From Craspedostauros australis (lineage: Eukaryota; Bacillariophyta; Bacillariophyceae; Mastogloiales; Achnanthaceae): DNA of 64,000 nt. The notes under the pieces were generated by a model. That model worked only from the letters and a program-made list of their open reading frames with translations. It did not search any database and was not told the origin of the DNA. The position numbers were made by a program, and so were the translations under genes. The DNA lies in NCBI GenBank assembly GCA_026770025.1, contig JAMXDE010000011.1:1984001-2048000 (forward strand), written 5' to 3'. Positions 54,001-64,000 of the stretch are shown piece after piece (the stretch's first letter is position 1; each line of letters opens with the position of its first letter).

Positions 54001-57000
54001 CGTCAAGAATCCATCCAAGGAGATCAGCGCGGTGAACTTGCATCGAATGCTCGGCCACGCGCCACTCGAGACCATGAAGCAGACAGCCGCTCAGTACGGA
54101 TGGAAGATCAGATCACTGCTGGAGTTTCTTTCTGAAGAACAAAAGTGATCAACCAGGATACATCAAACAATTTGTGCAAACGATCAAGTCACAGACAGGT
54201 GACCAACAGATCATCTTCCGAGGTGACAACAGCGGAGAGAACAAATCCACGCAGGATATTCTCATCGATGCAGGACTGAACGTGAAATTCGAGTTCATGG
54301 CATCGAACACGCCGCAACAGAACGGCAGAGTGGAACGCAAGTTCGCGTACCTCTACACCAAGATCCGCTCCATGCTCAACGGAGCACAACTCGACAAAGA
54401 GTATAGGCACGGCCTGTGGGCAGCAGCTGCAAGCACTACCACCGCCATCGCCAACATCACCGTAGCAAAAAACCAGAAGGAGTCACCACATTGACAATTC
54501 TTCGGCAGCGATCCACCATACGCGGATGCACTCCGCACATTTGGAGAGGTGGTTGTTGTGAAGACTACCTACGGCAGGATCACCGCCAAACTCAAGAATA
54601 GAGGAGAAGAGATGGTGTTCATTGGATATGCACACCAACATACATCAGGGGTCTACAACATGTACAGACCATTGACCAAGTCACTGGTCTGTTCTCGCGA
54701 CATCAAATGGCTCAACCAATCATATGGACAGTTCCGTGGCTGGGCACCAGCACCGAACATATCCAGCGAAGTAGGAACGACAGACGCAGACGGCTTCACA
54801 ACCATTGGACGGAAGGGAGCAATGCCAAGGACGGCAATGCATCGAACATCAGAAGAGAAGAGAGTATCTTTCACTGACACGAACAGGTATCACATCTTAT
54901 CAGATAGCAACCATGAGGATGATGAGGACGATGGAGTAGTGACTCAACTAATCCATAACGACAAGGAAGATCGGAGCGAATCCAATCATGAGGATGACGA
55001 GGTCCCACCATCCGGCGACAAAGCCGACGATGACACAGGCGTTACTCCTCCGAACACACCAGCAAGGTCTACACATGACACACCATTGAGATCTCCACCA
55101 AGCAAACCAAGCAAGCGTGACATGGCTAGAAAGGAGAGAATCCGACGTCATGAAGCACGAGGCAGGAAGGGAGAAACTAATCCCAAACCAACTGCAGGGA
55201 AGAGCATTCCCAGAGCTCTGCGTGAGCTCGCAGACTTCAATGAACGAGGTCGAAAGGAGGAAGGCTATGAGAGCGAATCATCATCAAACGAAGAGAGTGA
55301 CGAACTCAGCGATGAGATAACTGACGAATCCAACAACGAAACTACAGATGACGAAGAAATCGTAGACGGAGAAGAAGAGATCGAAATCACTCATCATAGC
55401 ACAACTGGACTATATGGGATGAATGCAATCATCACCGAGTCACCGGCGATCGACATCGGATTGTCGATGCAGGACGAGAACAAAGAACCAGAGAAGCACA
55501 TCGAGCCAACGACATTCGATGAAGCCTTCAACCACCCAGATCCCATCCATCAAAAGGGATATCGAGCAGCCATCAAGAAGGAGTTCGACTCCATGGATAC
55601 ACGAGAGGTGTACAGCAAGATCAAACGAGACGCCATCCCATGCGGCCGCAGATGCTGCAAGTGCAAATGGGTCTTCAAGCTGAAACGTGACGGCACACAT
55701 CGAGCACGGCTTGTTGCATGTGGCTATTCACAAGTCGCAGGAGTAGACTTCCAAGAGCATTACTCACCCGTCATCCATGACGTGACCTATTGGGTCATGA
55801 TGGTGATCATGCTGATCAAGAAGATGGACTGCGCACTCGTCGATGTCGTAACGGCATTCCTACATGGAGACCTCAACAAGGAGATCTACATGAACTGTCC
55901 CAATGGGATGGATCATCAACCAGACGAAGCCCTGACCCTACACGAGCCAATCTACGGGCTTGTGCAGAGCGCCAGGCAGTGGTTCAAGATGTTGGTGTCG
56001 ACCCTCAAGAATATCAACTTCGAACAGAGCGCAGCAGACCCGTGCCTGTTCTACAGGAAGACGAACAAAGGAAGCATGATCGTGGCCATCTACATGGACG
56101 ATTGCTTCTGCTGCGGAGACTCCAAGGCATTGGAGAGATTCCTGAAGGACATCCAAGGCAGCAAGTTCAAGGTAACAATCGAGCGCGGCCTTGGAGATTG
56201 CCTCAGCTGCAACATCGAACTGAACCATGACAAGACCAGAGCAACGTTGCGTCAACCACATCTCATCCAACATCTCATCGAAGAGTTCGGAACCAAGGTT
56301 GAGAAGATGCAACAATACGCGACACCAGGAACCCCAGGTCAAATCATCGTACAGCCATCCAAAGAAAACGGATTGCAGAAGGTCGGACCAGAAGAACATG
56401 TCGAATACCGCCGAGGCGTTGGTATGCTACTCTTCCTCATCAAGCACTCGCGACCAGATATCGCGAACCCTGTGAGGGAACTCTCCAAGGTATTGATCGG
56501 GCCCACCAAGGCTGCAATGAAGGAGATGTATCGGATCATCAAGTATGTGATCGATACAAAGGACTATGGATTGAAGATCCACCCAGCACATCCAGACAAC
56601 GACAACTGAGACATGGAGCTCTTCTGCGACAGCGAATATGCAGGAGACAAGAACACGAGAATCAGAATAGGAGGGTTCATCCTATACCTATGCAAAGTAC
56701 CAACCCTTTGGCGATCCAAAGCACAGAAGGCCGTCACACTCAGCTCATCCAAAGCAGAATACGTTGCTCTTTCCAAAGCAGCAAAAGAGATCTTCTTTGT
56801 CATGCAGCTACTCGAAAGTGTGGGCGTCCCAGTGAAGACACCGATCAAGGTCCGCATGGACAACATTGGAGCGATCTTCATCGCCAAGAACCCATCAACA
56901 TCCCAACAATCGCGGCACATCGACGTGCGCCATCACTACGTGAGGAACATGGTAATCAACAAAACCATCGAAATCATTTTTGTCAAATCCGAACAGAACA

Positions 57001-57109
57001 CAAGCGACGGATTCACCAAGAACATCAAGGCCGACTTACAACGTGAACACGAGAAGTCGTACCTTGACACATCGAGAACATTCGAATGACCGAATGCACA
57101 CAGGAAGGG

Positions 57110-57918
57110 TGTCGAGATGTACATGTGAGTATATGTCGAGATGTACGAGTATATGTGCATCGTTCACCCGCTATTCTCTCATACGCACTTGGACGGTATA
57201 ACTACATTCGTGTCGATAGTATGCTGTGATTCGTCAGAATTACAGGGGAAATGGAACACACGAAAAGGGGCAAGATTTCTGGAGGAAATTTGCAAATGAC
57301 GATTTCTGAGAGAATTGGAAGATCGTCCGTCCATCCATCAATGGAGACGTATGGTACCAAGCAAATCTCGAGGTACCTCCCAACTAAACCTCAGATGACG
57401 ATATCATCTGACAGACTACTGCATCACCAATGGAACGTGAAATCTGGAGAGCAGAAGGACGCCTACTGACGTCGACAGGATGTCATCATGTCACCACGTC
57501 GACATCTGTCTCCAAGTCAGAGCAGGAGGCGAAGATCCGATGACCGAAGGGCATCAAGATCATGGATACAGGAGATGAACTTCAAATGGTAAGTACTCAT
57601 GGAGTAGGAACCAGCAGTGAGTGAACGGAGTGTCGAATGTGGAGTACGCATCGAACACGGAGTATCGTGTAGCACGAAGCACACGATATTGAGAGAGAGA
57701 GAGAGAGAATACAAAGAGCAGCAAGAGAGCATCTCGCGTACCGACTCATAGTCGGAGACTGAATCTACGAAACAGATTGAAGCACCGAGAGCATCGGCAA
57801 GAGAACGAACGGACACCGAGAGGATCGGAGTGCCAACGTAATGAAATGGCAAATGAACGACTATCAACCAACACCATCTTCCACAATCGTAGGTTACCGT
57901 GAGCGGAACTTGCCAACA
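57110..57918 (+). repeat. right LTR of the Copia element, copy B subtype
   Basis: It starts right after the purine tract AGGAAGGG and ends CTTGCCAACA. It is closely similar to copies A (37586-38377) and C (63011-63788) across its length, and it includes an internal GA run. Confidence 0.85.
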
Positions 57919-58947
57919 TCCATGGCCCAATCACTGTCAGCATACCTTGAGAGGACATTGGGTTGTTCTGCTGGATGGCCAAGTACATCATCATGCGCTG
58001 GCGTTTGCTTGGCTGGAACAGGCATGGGTGGTAGTGCATGGACAACGTCGGTGCAGTGCAGCGCGATGCCTTGAGCGGGAGTGCGGAAGAGATATCAAGA
58101 AACCTGCTTGGCAACAGCGAAATGATCTATGGCCAGCCTCGCCAAGAATTGCAAGAGTTTCACAATGGGAAAAGCGATGGCTGGCCTACAGGCGATCATG
58201 GGACAGATGAGTTTGCCAATAGCCTCACAATAGCATTCAATGTCTGCATGTGCCTGCTTGAGGCCGCATGCATCCAAGGCTTCAGAATCGTCCAGCTTGC
58301 GTATGTGCGCATTGCCATCATCCATTGGAGTGAGCGCACCATTCATCTTCTTCTGTTCATTCCATTTGAAAACCTTGTTGAGATGTTTACTATTGTGGAT
58401 GGAGACATGTGTGGCAGTTTGGATCAGATCCGCACCAATGAAGTGTTGGAGAACGCTGAATCATTTCATGGGAATGAACAGGAACAAATCCAAGCTCATC
58501 GCAGATCGTGGAGCAAGCCGCTACATCACTGCATGCAATGGCAAAGTCATCAACCTGACATAGAAAGAGCATGTCATGTTCTTTGTAAGCGCCGCGGTAT
58601 AGGCATAGAGCATGCATGATGGGCCTGAAACCCATGCGCTGCAGCTGTGCATCAATGTGCACCGCCCACTGCCATAGTGCTCAGGAATGACCCTGAAGAT
58701 TCTTGCTGATGAGAGTCATGCAGCCGCACGGAATGGGTGCACATCCCTACAACTGGCACCATTCAGCAACGGGGCTGTCAACATGCATGTAGTACTTCTG
58801 TGCACCACAAGAAGCCTCAGCAAATGCATTGTAAATGTCAGCGCCATAGATGGTCTTGTTCTCAATGGTTGTGACAGCAATAAACAGCCAGAAATCCATA
58901 GCAGCCAGAGTAGCCATGAATGTGTGCCCTGTGATTGTTGCCTTGCC
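57919..58947 (-). mobile_element. older Copia fragment, reverse transcriptase region, minus strand
   Basis: Read on the minus strand it shows diatom-type Copia RT phrases in order (IYGADIYNAF, then CLYRGAYKEHD, then QVDDFAIA). It belongs to a different Copia family from the element to its left and lies in the opposite orientation. It is a heavily broken fragment with several breaks, lying between the LTRs at 57110-57918 and 58948-59811. The arrangement fits newer elements or LTRs landing in an older copy. Confidence 0.75.
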
Positions 58948-59811
58948 TGTTGGAATGTACATATGTGTATGTGCATCGCTCACCCATTGTTCTCTTATGA
59001 TCTACGCACAAGCAGCGCAATCATTTGTGTCGTGAGTGATCTGTGATTGATCTGTGAGCAATCTGTGAGTGATCTGTGATTGATCTGTGAGTGATCTGTG
59101 GTTGATCTGTGATTGATCTGTGGTTGATCGAAATCACATCACAAAATCGGGCACACAAAAAATCAGAATTTTGGAAGGACATTTGTGAACAATCATTTCT
59201 GAGAGCATCAGGAATGCAGTCTGTCCATCAACTGACAGAAATGCATGACATCGAGCAAGGATCAATGTATTTCACAACTAAACTTCAAATGACAATATCC
59301 TTGCCATACCACTGCATCATCGATGGAATATGGAATCTGAAGGATCATGGAAGACGGCAGCTGACATCAACAGGATGTCATCATGTCACCACATCAACAT
59401 CTGTCTCCACATCAGATCAAGAAGGCAAAGATTCAATGACCAAGTGACATCAAGATTGTGGATATGCAAGGAGGAGTTCAGATGAGACATTGGCGAATAC
59501 TCACAGAGTAGTGCACCAGTAGAGGACGAAATGATGGAGTATGTATTGAATACAGAGTATGTATCTAACACTGATTCTTGCGCAGTACCAACACATGAGA
59601 GAGAGAGAGAAAGAGCAAGAGAATACAAGAAATAGTGAGAGAGCATCTCACATGCCAACTCATAGTCGGACGATAGTTGAGAGACACCAAGAGTATTGGG
59701 AGACTCCGAGAGGTACCAGAACAACGCAATGAAATAGCAAACGAAATAGTAACAACCACCACCACCACCGTCAACAGTCGCAAGAGTAGCCATGAGTGGA
59801 ACTTGCCAATA
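58948..59811 (+). repeat. diverged LTR, copy E
   Basis: Aligned by eye with the other LTRs over its whole length. It starts TGTTGGAATGTAC and ends CTTGCCAATA. It carries an extra internal array (59032-59130). The flanks read TGCCT on the left (overlapping the LTR start by one base) and TGCCA on the right, a possible imperfect target-site duplication. It has diverged most of the five LTR copies. Confidence 0.75.
59032..59130. repeat. tandem array of TGATCTGTGAGT-type units inside an LTR
   Basis: About nine units of 10-12 bp built from GATCTGTG with AGT, ATT, GTT or AGCA spacers. The array is absent from the other four LTR copies, so it expanded after this copy formed or in its own sublineage. 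Confidence 0.85.
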
Positions 59812-60419
59812 TGCCACATTGCCCAGGGTCCACACCTCATGTTTGCTGTTATCCATGAGATATGAATGACACAGTCTGGATCGCCACTACGGAATGCGAC
59901 GAGCACGATGTCCAGGGGCGATGTCGACGACATGTAGCTGCTCTTGGTTGTTCATGCTGTTCCAGGTGATGTCAGCATGTGGATTGTTGCCAGATGACAA
60001 CATGTCGATGTCAAACGCCGTATTGTTGGGATGGCTTGATATTTTGAGCATCATGACATGCCATATGGACACACTGATGGCGACCCACTGCAGCCAATGC
60101 CGCAGGGTGCATGCTGGCACTCTCGTGCAGCATCAGCGGAAGCATACTGACATCATTCATGTGGCCGATTGGCTTCTTGAGGTCCAACGGTGGCTGTAGA
60201 TCAGGCGTTATCACAGTATCTGCTGCAAGACTGCCTGCAGCAAATACATTGCAAATGCATTGGACAAGTTGGAACAACAACAGGGATCAATACACAACCA
60301 ACATGGTCCCACGCAGAACAAGAATCATCTGGAAACGAATGACTCCAAACTACTAACACCTGACTAACAACACCAGTTCCAGCAGCTCATTGGGATGATG
60401 AACTGAGTTGTTCAACCTG
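59812..60419. other. repeat-region filler, unassigned
   Basis: It lies between LTR copy E and a plus-strand Copia fragment. Minus-strand frames of up to 90 codons show no clear domain. It may be further decayed retroelement DNA, but I cannot name a part. Confidence 0.4.
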
Positions 60420-61170
60420 GACGTATTGATTTTGCATTTGCAACTTCTTCACTTTCACGTTTCACTGCATCATCTTGCAAATGACGCCTTGAGAGAGCTA
60501 TCAATGTATGGGGATATCTGGAGCACAAGTCCAAATTGCAAACACAGATTGACTCTCGCCCGATGATATTTGACAACTTCAATGCAACACCATCCGATCC
60601 AGAAATGGCCTCGCAGATGAAGGAGGAATACCCGGAAGCATCAGAGGAAATCAACAACAGATCGCCAAAGCTGATCTACCTACAACTGCCAATGTATGCA
60701 TTCGTCAATGGCGATCATGCACATGATTGAGTCACATGAAGATCCAATGCTGGCATCATTCTATGCCTTGGAAGAACACCAGTATACTTCTCAAGCAAGA
60801 GGCAATCATCAGCCACAACTTCAACATATGGCGCCAAATTCAATGTCATGGGATCCGTGTCAGAAGAGACCATTGTGCTACAATGTGCACTCCAATTGCT
60901 GAGGGTGCAAGTCAAGTCGCCAGTAATCGCATCATGTGACAACAATGCTGCGATCTTGAACACGACGATCACAGAGAGCCTGCTACAAGAGAAGCATGCA
61001 GCGATATCATTTCGCAAAGTCCGCGAATCTGTGTGAGCCGGTATGCAAGTGCCAGTATATGATCCACCAGCACAAAAATTTGCGGATATGCTCACAAAAG
61101 CACTGGCAAGACCAGCACTCGCCACTTTCGTCACTGCTCTGTTCGACCGGAGTCATCCTCAAGATGAAGG
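60420..61170 (+). mobile_element. older Copia fragment, RNase H end, plus strand
   Basis: It shows the RNase H to 3' end of a diatom-type Copia pol (phrases such as NGDHAHD, SSKRQ-like, then ASCDNNAAILN and KFADMLTKAL). It is a third Copia lineage or copy in the window and is in the same orientation as the main element. It is broken in several places and no LTR of its own is recognised. Confidence 0.75.
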
Positions 61171-62479
61171 GGCGTGCCAGCTTTCACTGTAAACTATACC
61201 ACTTACAAATCGAATTGGTGTGCGCTTGGGCACTTTGTTTGGCTGGTTTTCTGCATTGGCGACTTTGCTTGTTGTGCAAAACTCCTCTGTCGGCCACCAT
61301 GATCACCCGAAGCAAAAACGACTCTTTCGCACCGACAACAGTAAAAAGCGCAAAATATATGTCTGTCCGTCAACACGACCACCAGCAATCGCGAAGGTTC
61401 AGGCAGCGACGGCTCGGATGTGTGATAAAAAACATGCAGTACTAAATCTACGAGCGATGGCGATGGTTCTCGCCAAAACGAGCATGCCCGCTTGCACAAC
61501 ACAACTCCGCGACGTGCCGAACGAGAACAACAAAAACATGGCCCAAATTGGGTGGAAATGCTGTGTGGACCCTCAACACGAAGTCTTGCTGCAACCCGTT
61601 TTTGTTGAACCGGCATTGACGGAAGATTGACGGTTCTCGTCAAAAAGTCGGACCGACGAAGCATTGCTACAACACGGCGCACTGTGAGAGCCTCGGAAGG
61701 ACGGACCAACTGGCCAAAAAATGTCTCCCCCCGCGACTCGTTGGTTTGTGACTGAATGGGCTCTTACAGTGTCGGACTTTGGCAGGTCAAAAGGGGAAGT
61801 GAAACTGCCAACGTCAGCGCGGTTAAACGTAGTGTGACCACGAACGTAGATGAGACGATTGAGAATGTGTTTTGAGTTGATTTGGTGGTTGTAAAGCTTG
61901 AGTTTTGTAAGATTGTTGTTTTTATGAGATTGTTTTGGTTGAAGGTTGGAGAGGAAAACGAGATGGGCTGGTCATCACACTGCTCTGCTGTTGGTTGTCG
62001 CTGTTCATGGTCTTGTACATTTGAAAAATTGCTCCACAATCCCCAGGCAATGAAACCATGATGCTTCATCGCTCTTGGCAGGTTTGAGAGCTGATTCTCC
62101 AATTGTTGGAGTGAAGGTGCGAGTGTTCCATGTCTTAGTCTTGTTCCAATTTTGCAGGATAGTCTTGCTTTTGATCCAAGACCGGCACATCCTGCATGGA
62201 AGATGTCAGTTTCATACATATGTAATCTTGGAACACATGGCAAAGAGGCAAGTGAGAAGCATCAACTGTGCATGCAGGATGAGCCATGCACTTGTATTCT
62301 TGCAGACAGATGCCTTCACATATGTAGTCTCTTTTGGAAGTAGAGTGCCTGTCCATTTGTTGCTCAATCGTGTGTACTGGTGGTAGTACAGACAATTCGG
62401 TCACCGGTCAATGGGGACATGAAGGGAAAATACCAATTTTCAGCAATTTTTCAGTGACATCATGGTATATTGCAACTTT
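61171..62479. other. 1.3-kb stretch, no gene recognised
   Basis: Overlapping frames of 130-170 codons lie on both strands near 61200-61710 and 61760-62240. They shadow each other and have no domain. This may be non-coding sequence downstream of the Copia fragment or unique host DNA. Confidence 0.4.
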
Positions 62480-63010
62480 GACTGTCCAGATCTCTCTCTT
62501 TTTGCAACTTGTGTGTGCCAATCAACGCATGATTCTTGTCTCTTCGTGTTGCTTTCTGTCCAAACAGCAGCCACCGCTCAAAAATACGAACGATAATGCC
62601 AAAAATTGAGTACTTTGATACGTGATCTACTTGCGTTGTTGGCAACGAGGAGGAGCGTTGGTTTCTTGTGTGTGGCAATCCACTCTCTACTCTGAACACA
62701 ACCATTCAGAAACTCGTTGACAAGACCACCAATCGACACTGCCTCCTCCCTCCCTTCCAACTCAACTTCATCTGTGGAGCAATTGTGTAGCTCATGCAGC
62801 AGTGGGACCGAGAGTGAAAGAAGAAGCATGCCATGCCAAGAACCCAAGCCATGCCAACAAACAATCCTCAACAACAAATATACTTCAACACAACAGTCCC
62901 CCACCCTCTCATACTCAACTGTGCCATACTTGGCATTCAACAAACACCCATCCATCCATCCATCCATCCCTGTCACACCAATGTGCCTGTAGAGATATCA
63001 TTGACACCTG
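62480..63010 (+). repeat. 0.53-kb dispersed block, right copy
   Basis: Second copy of the block at 49717-50243, with only scattered differences and small length changes (for example an extra ATCC unit). As in the left copy, it ends exactly where an LTR begins. Confidence 0.85.
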
Positions 63011-63788
63011 TGTTGAGATGTACATTCGTGTATGTGCATCGTTCACCCGTTATTCTCTCATACGCACTTGGACGGTACAACTACATTCGTGTCAATAGTA
63101 TGATGTGATTCGTCAGAATTACAGTGGAAATGGAACACACGAAAATGAGCAAGATTTCTGGAGGAAATTTGCAATCGATGATTTCTGAGAGAATTAGAAA
63201 TCTCGTCCGTCCATCCATCAATGGTACCAAGAGAATCTCGAGGTACTTCCCAACTAAACCTCAGATGACGATATCATCTGACAGACTACTGCATCACCAA
63301 TGGAACGTGACATCTGGAGAGCAGAAGGACGCCTACTGACGTCGACAGGATGTCATCATGTCACCACGTCGACATCTGTCTCCAAGTCAGAACAGGAGGC
63401 AAAGATCCGATGACCGAAGAGGATCAGCATCATGGATACAGAAGGTGAACTTCAAATGGTAAGTACTCATGGAGTAGGAACCAGTAGTGAATGTACGGAG
63501 TGTGGAATGCGGAGTACGCATCAAACACGGAGTATCGTGTAGCACGAGCACACGATGTTGAGAGAGAGAGAGAGAGAATACAGAGAGGAGCGAGAGAGCA
63601 TCTCGCGTACCGACTCATAGTCAGAGACCAAATCTACGAAACAGATTGAAGCGCCAAGAGCATCGGGCAAGAGAACGGGTGTACACCGAGCGGATTGGAG
63701 TAGCCAAGTAATGAAATAGCAAATGAATGACTATCAACCAACACCACCTTCCACGATTGTAGGCTTCCAATCATGGAACTTGCCAACA
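63011..63788 (+). repeat. isolated Copia-type LTR, copy C
   Basis: It starts TGTTGAGATGTAC and ends CTTGCCAACA. It is closely similar to copies A and B. Host coding sequence begins immediately after it on the minus strand. No retrotransposon internal region adjoins it, so it is probably a solo LTR. Confidence 0.82.
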
Positions 63789-64000
63789 ATGGTGTCCACA
63801 GAGCTGATGGGGCTGTGTCTTTGTGGGACGTTTGAGTGAAGGAGGAGCAGCGTGATGGCGATTATCATCCAGGCATTAGTAGCCGTGACGTACCACCCGT
63901 GCTCGACTCCGAGGATGTAGACTTGAAAGGTCACGAAAGAAAGGAAGGATCCAATCACACAGCTGAGGTAGTTGAAGAAGGTGAAGAGGTTCCAAACAAA
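63734..64000 (-). CDS. partial membrane-protein gene running into an LTR, 88 codons visible
   Basis: The frame is open from the window edge. It encodes two hydrophobic segments (IGSFLSFVTFQVYILGV and AWMIIAITLLLL) separated by HGWYVTATN, then a short polar tail. At 63788 the host sequence meets LTR copy C, so the last 17 codons and the stop come from the LTR. Either the LTR inserted into the 3' part of the gene and truncated it, or it fell near the natural end. The family is not recognised from this fragment; a polytopic transporter or tetraspan-like protein is possible. It counts as host DNA, not as part of the element. Confidence 0.6.
   Translation of the reverse strand, partial: FVWNLFTFFNYLSCVIGSFLSFVTFQVYILGVEHGWYVTATNAWMIIAITLLLLHSNVPQRHSPISSVDTIVGKFHDWKPTIVEGGVG

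Larger units (their letters stand above)
50244..57918 (+). mobile_element. Ty1/Copia LTR retrotransposon, broken fossil
   Basis: A 7.7-kb element in the order of the Copia superfamily. It runs from a left LTR through gag (about 51.1-52.6 kb, with a CCHC zinc knuckle) and protease (about 53.6 kb) to GAG-pre-integrase and integrase (about 54.0-54.6 kb). Reverse transcriptase follows (about 55.6-56.3 kb, with a YMDD box), then RNase H (about 56.6-57.0 kb) and a right LTR. A purine tract directly precedes the right LTR. An Asp/Glu/Ser-rich spacer lies between integrase and RT. The coding region is broken, with roughly five breaks, so it is inactive. The two LTRs belong to clearly different subtypes and I see no matching target-site duplication. 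This points to an old copy or a recombinant between two elements. The diatom Copia group cannot be fixed by eye. Confidence 0.9.

Noticed and set aside
61203-61709. 168-codon minus-strand frame in the repeat region
   Set aside because: It overlaps a 136-codon plus-strand frame, is Arg/Ser/Leu-rich and has no domain; it is probably chance.
1-64000. CRISPR arrays, rRNA and tRNA genes
   Set aside because: I looked for regular spaced repeats, rRNA cores and tRNA B-box-like sequences and found none I could support. All tandem arrays seen are microsatellites, minisatellites or LTR-internal.

Overview
The window is nuclear DNA from a eukaryote, most probably a diatom. The strongest evidence is an intact single-exon silicon transporter (40068-41720) with the diatom-type EGxQ/GRQ motif pair present twice. 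Supporting evidence is a stramenopile-type conserved family at 6472-7275, a FAAL-ACP-acyltransferase-like giant at 44012-48628, an exostosin-type glycosyltransferase, and Ty1/Copia retrotransposon fossils. About half of the genes have one to three GT-AG introns of about 165-440 bp with strong GTAAGT/GTGAGT donors. The species cannot be named from the sequence alone.

Layout. 1-36.4 kb is gene-dense and mostly single copy: the 3' end of a beta-lactamase-like gene; a galectin-RRM fusion; BOP1/ERB1 for 60S ribosome biogenesis; a stramenopile-type motif protein; gamma-tubulin complex component GCP2 with a long N-terminus and a trefoil-like domain; a GT64 glycosyltransferase; a probable mitochondrial EF-hand protein; a probable plastid membrane protein; a type I membrane protein with a silicanin-like layout; a small gene of which two exons are resolved; a PNUTS-like PP1 regulator with two RRMs; a lactonase-type beta-propeller; a short-chain dehydrogenase; and a 904-residue NTPase-like protein that may be Crinkler/RHS-related.

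37.5-49.7 kb is mixed: an isolated LTR, a coding-like remnant, a 30-bp G run, a 10-bp minisatellite, the silicon transporter, a decayed ankyrin/BTB gene and the FAAL-type giant gene. From 49.7 kb to the end the DNA is repeat-rich: a broken Copia element (50244-57918) with unusually different LTRs, older Copia pieces in both orientations, two more LTR copies, a 0.53-kb block present twice, and at the right edge a host membrane-protein gene whose reading runs into an LTR.

No operon-like or CRISPR-like system is present. The genes are independent housekeeping or lineage-specific units. The silicon transporter and the silicanin-like protein could both serve silica cell-wall formation, but that link is inference. 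The unusual material is in the domain architectures (galectin+RRM, TND+PP1 motif+RRMs, trefoil-like+GCP2, FAAL+ACP+membrane acyltransferase-like) and in the mosaic LTR cluster.
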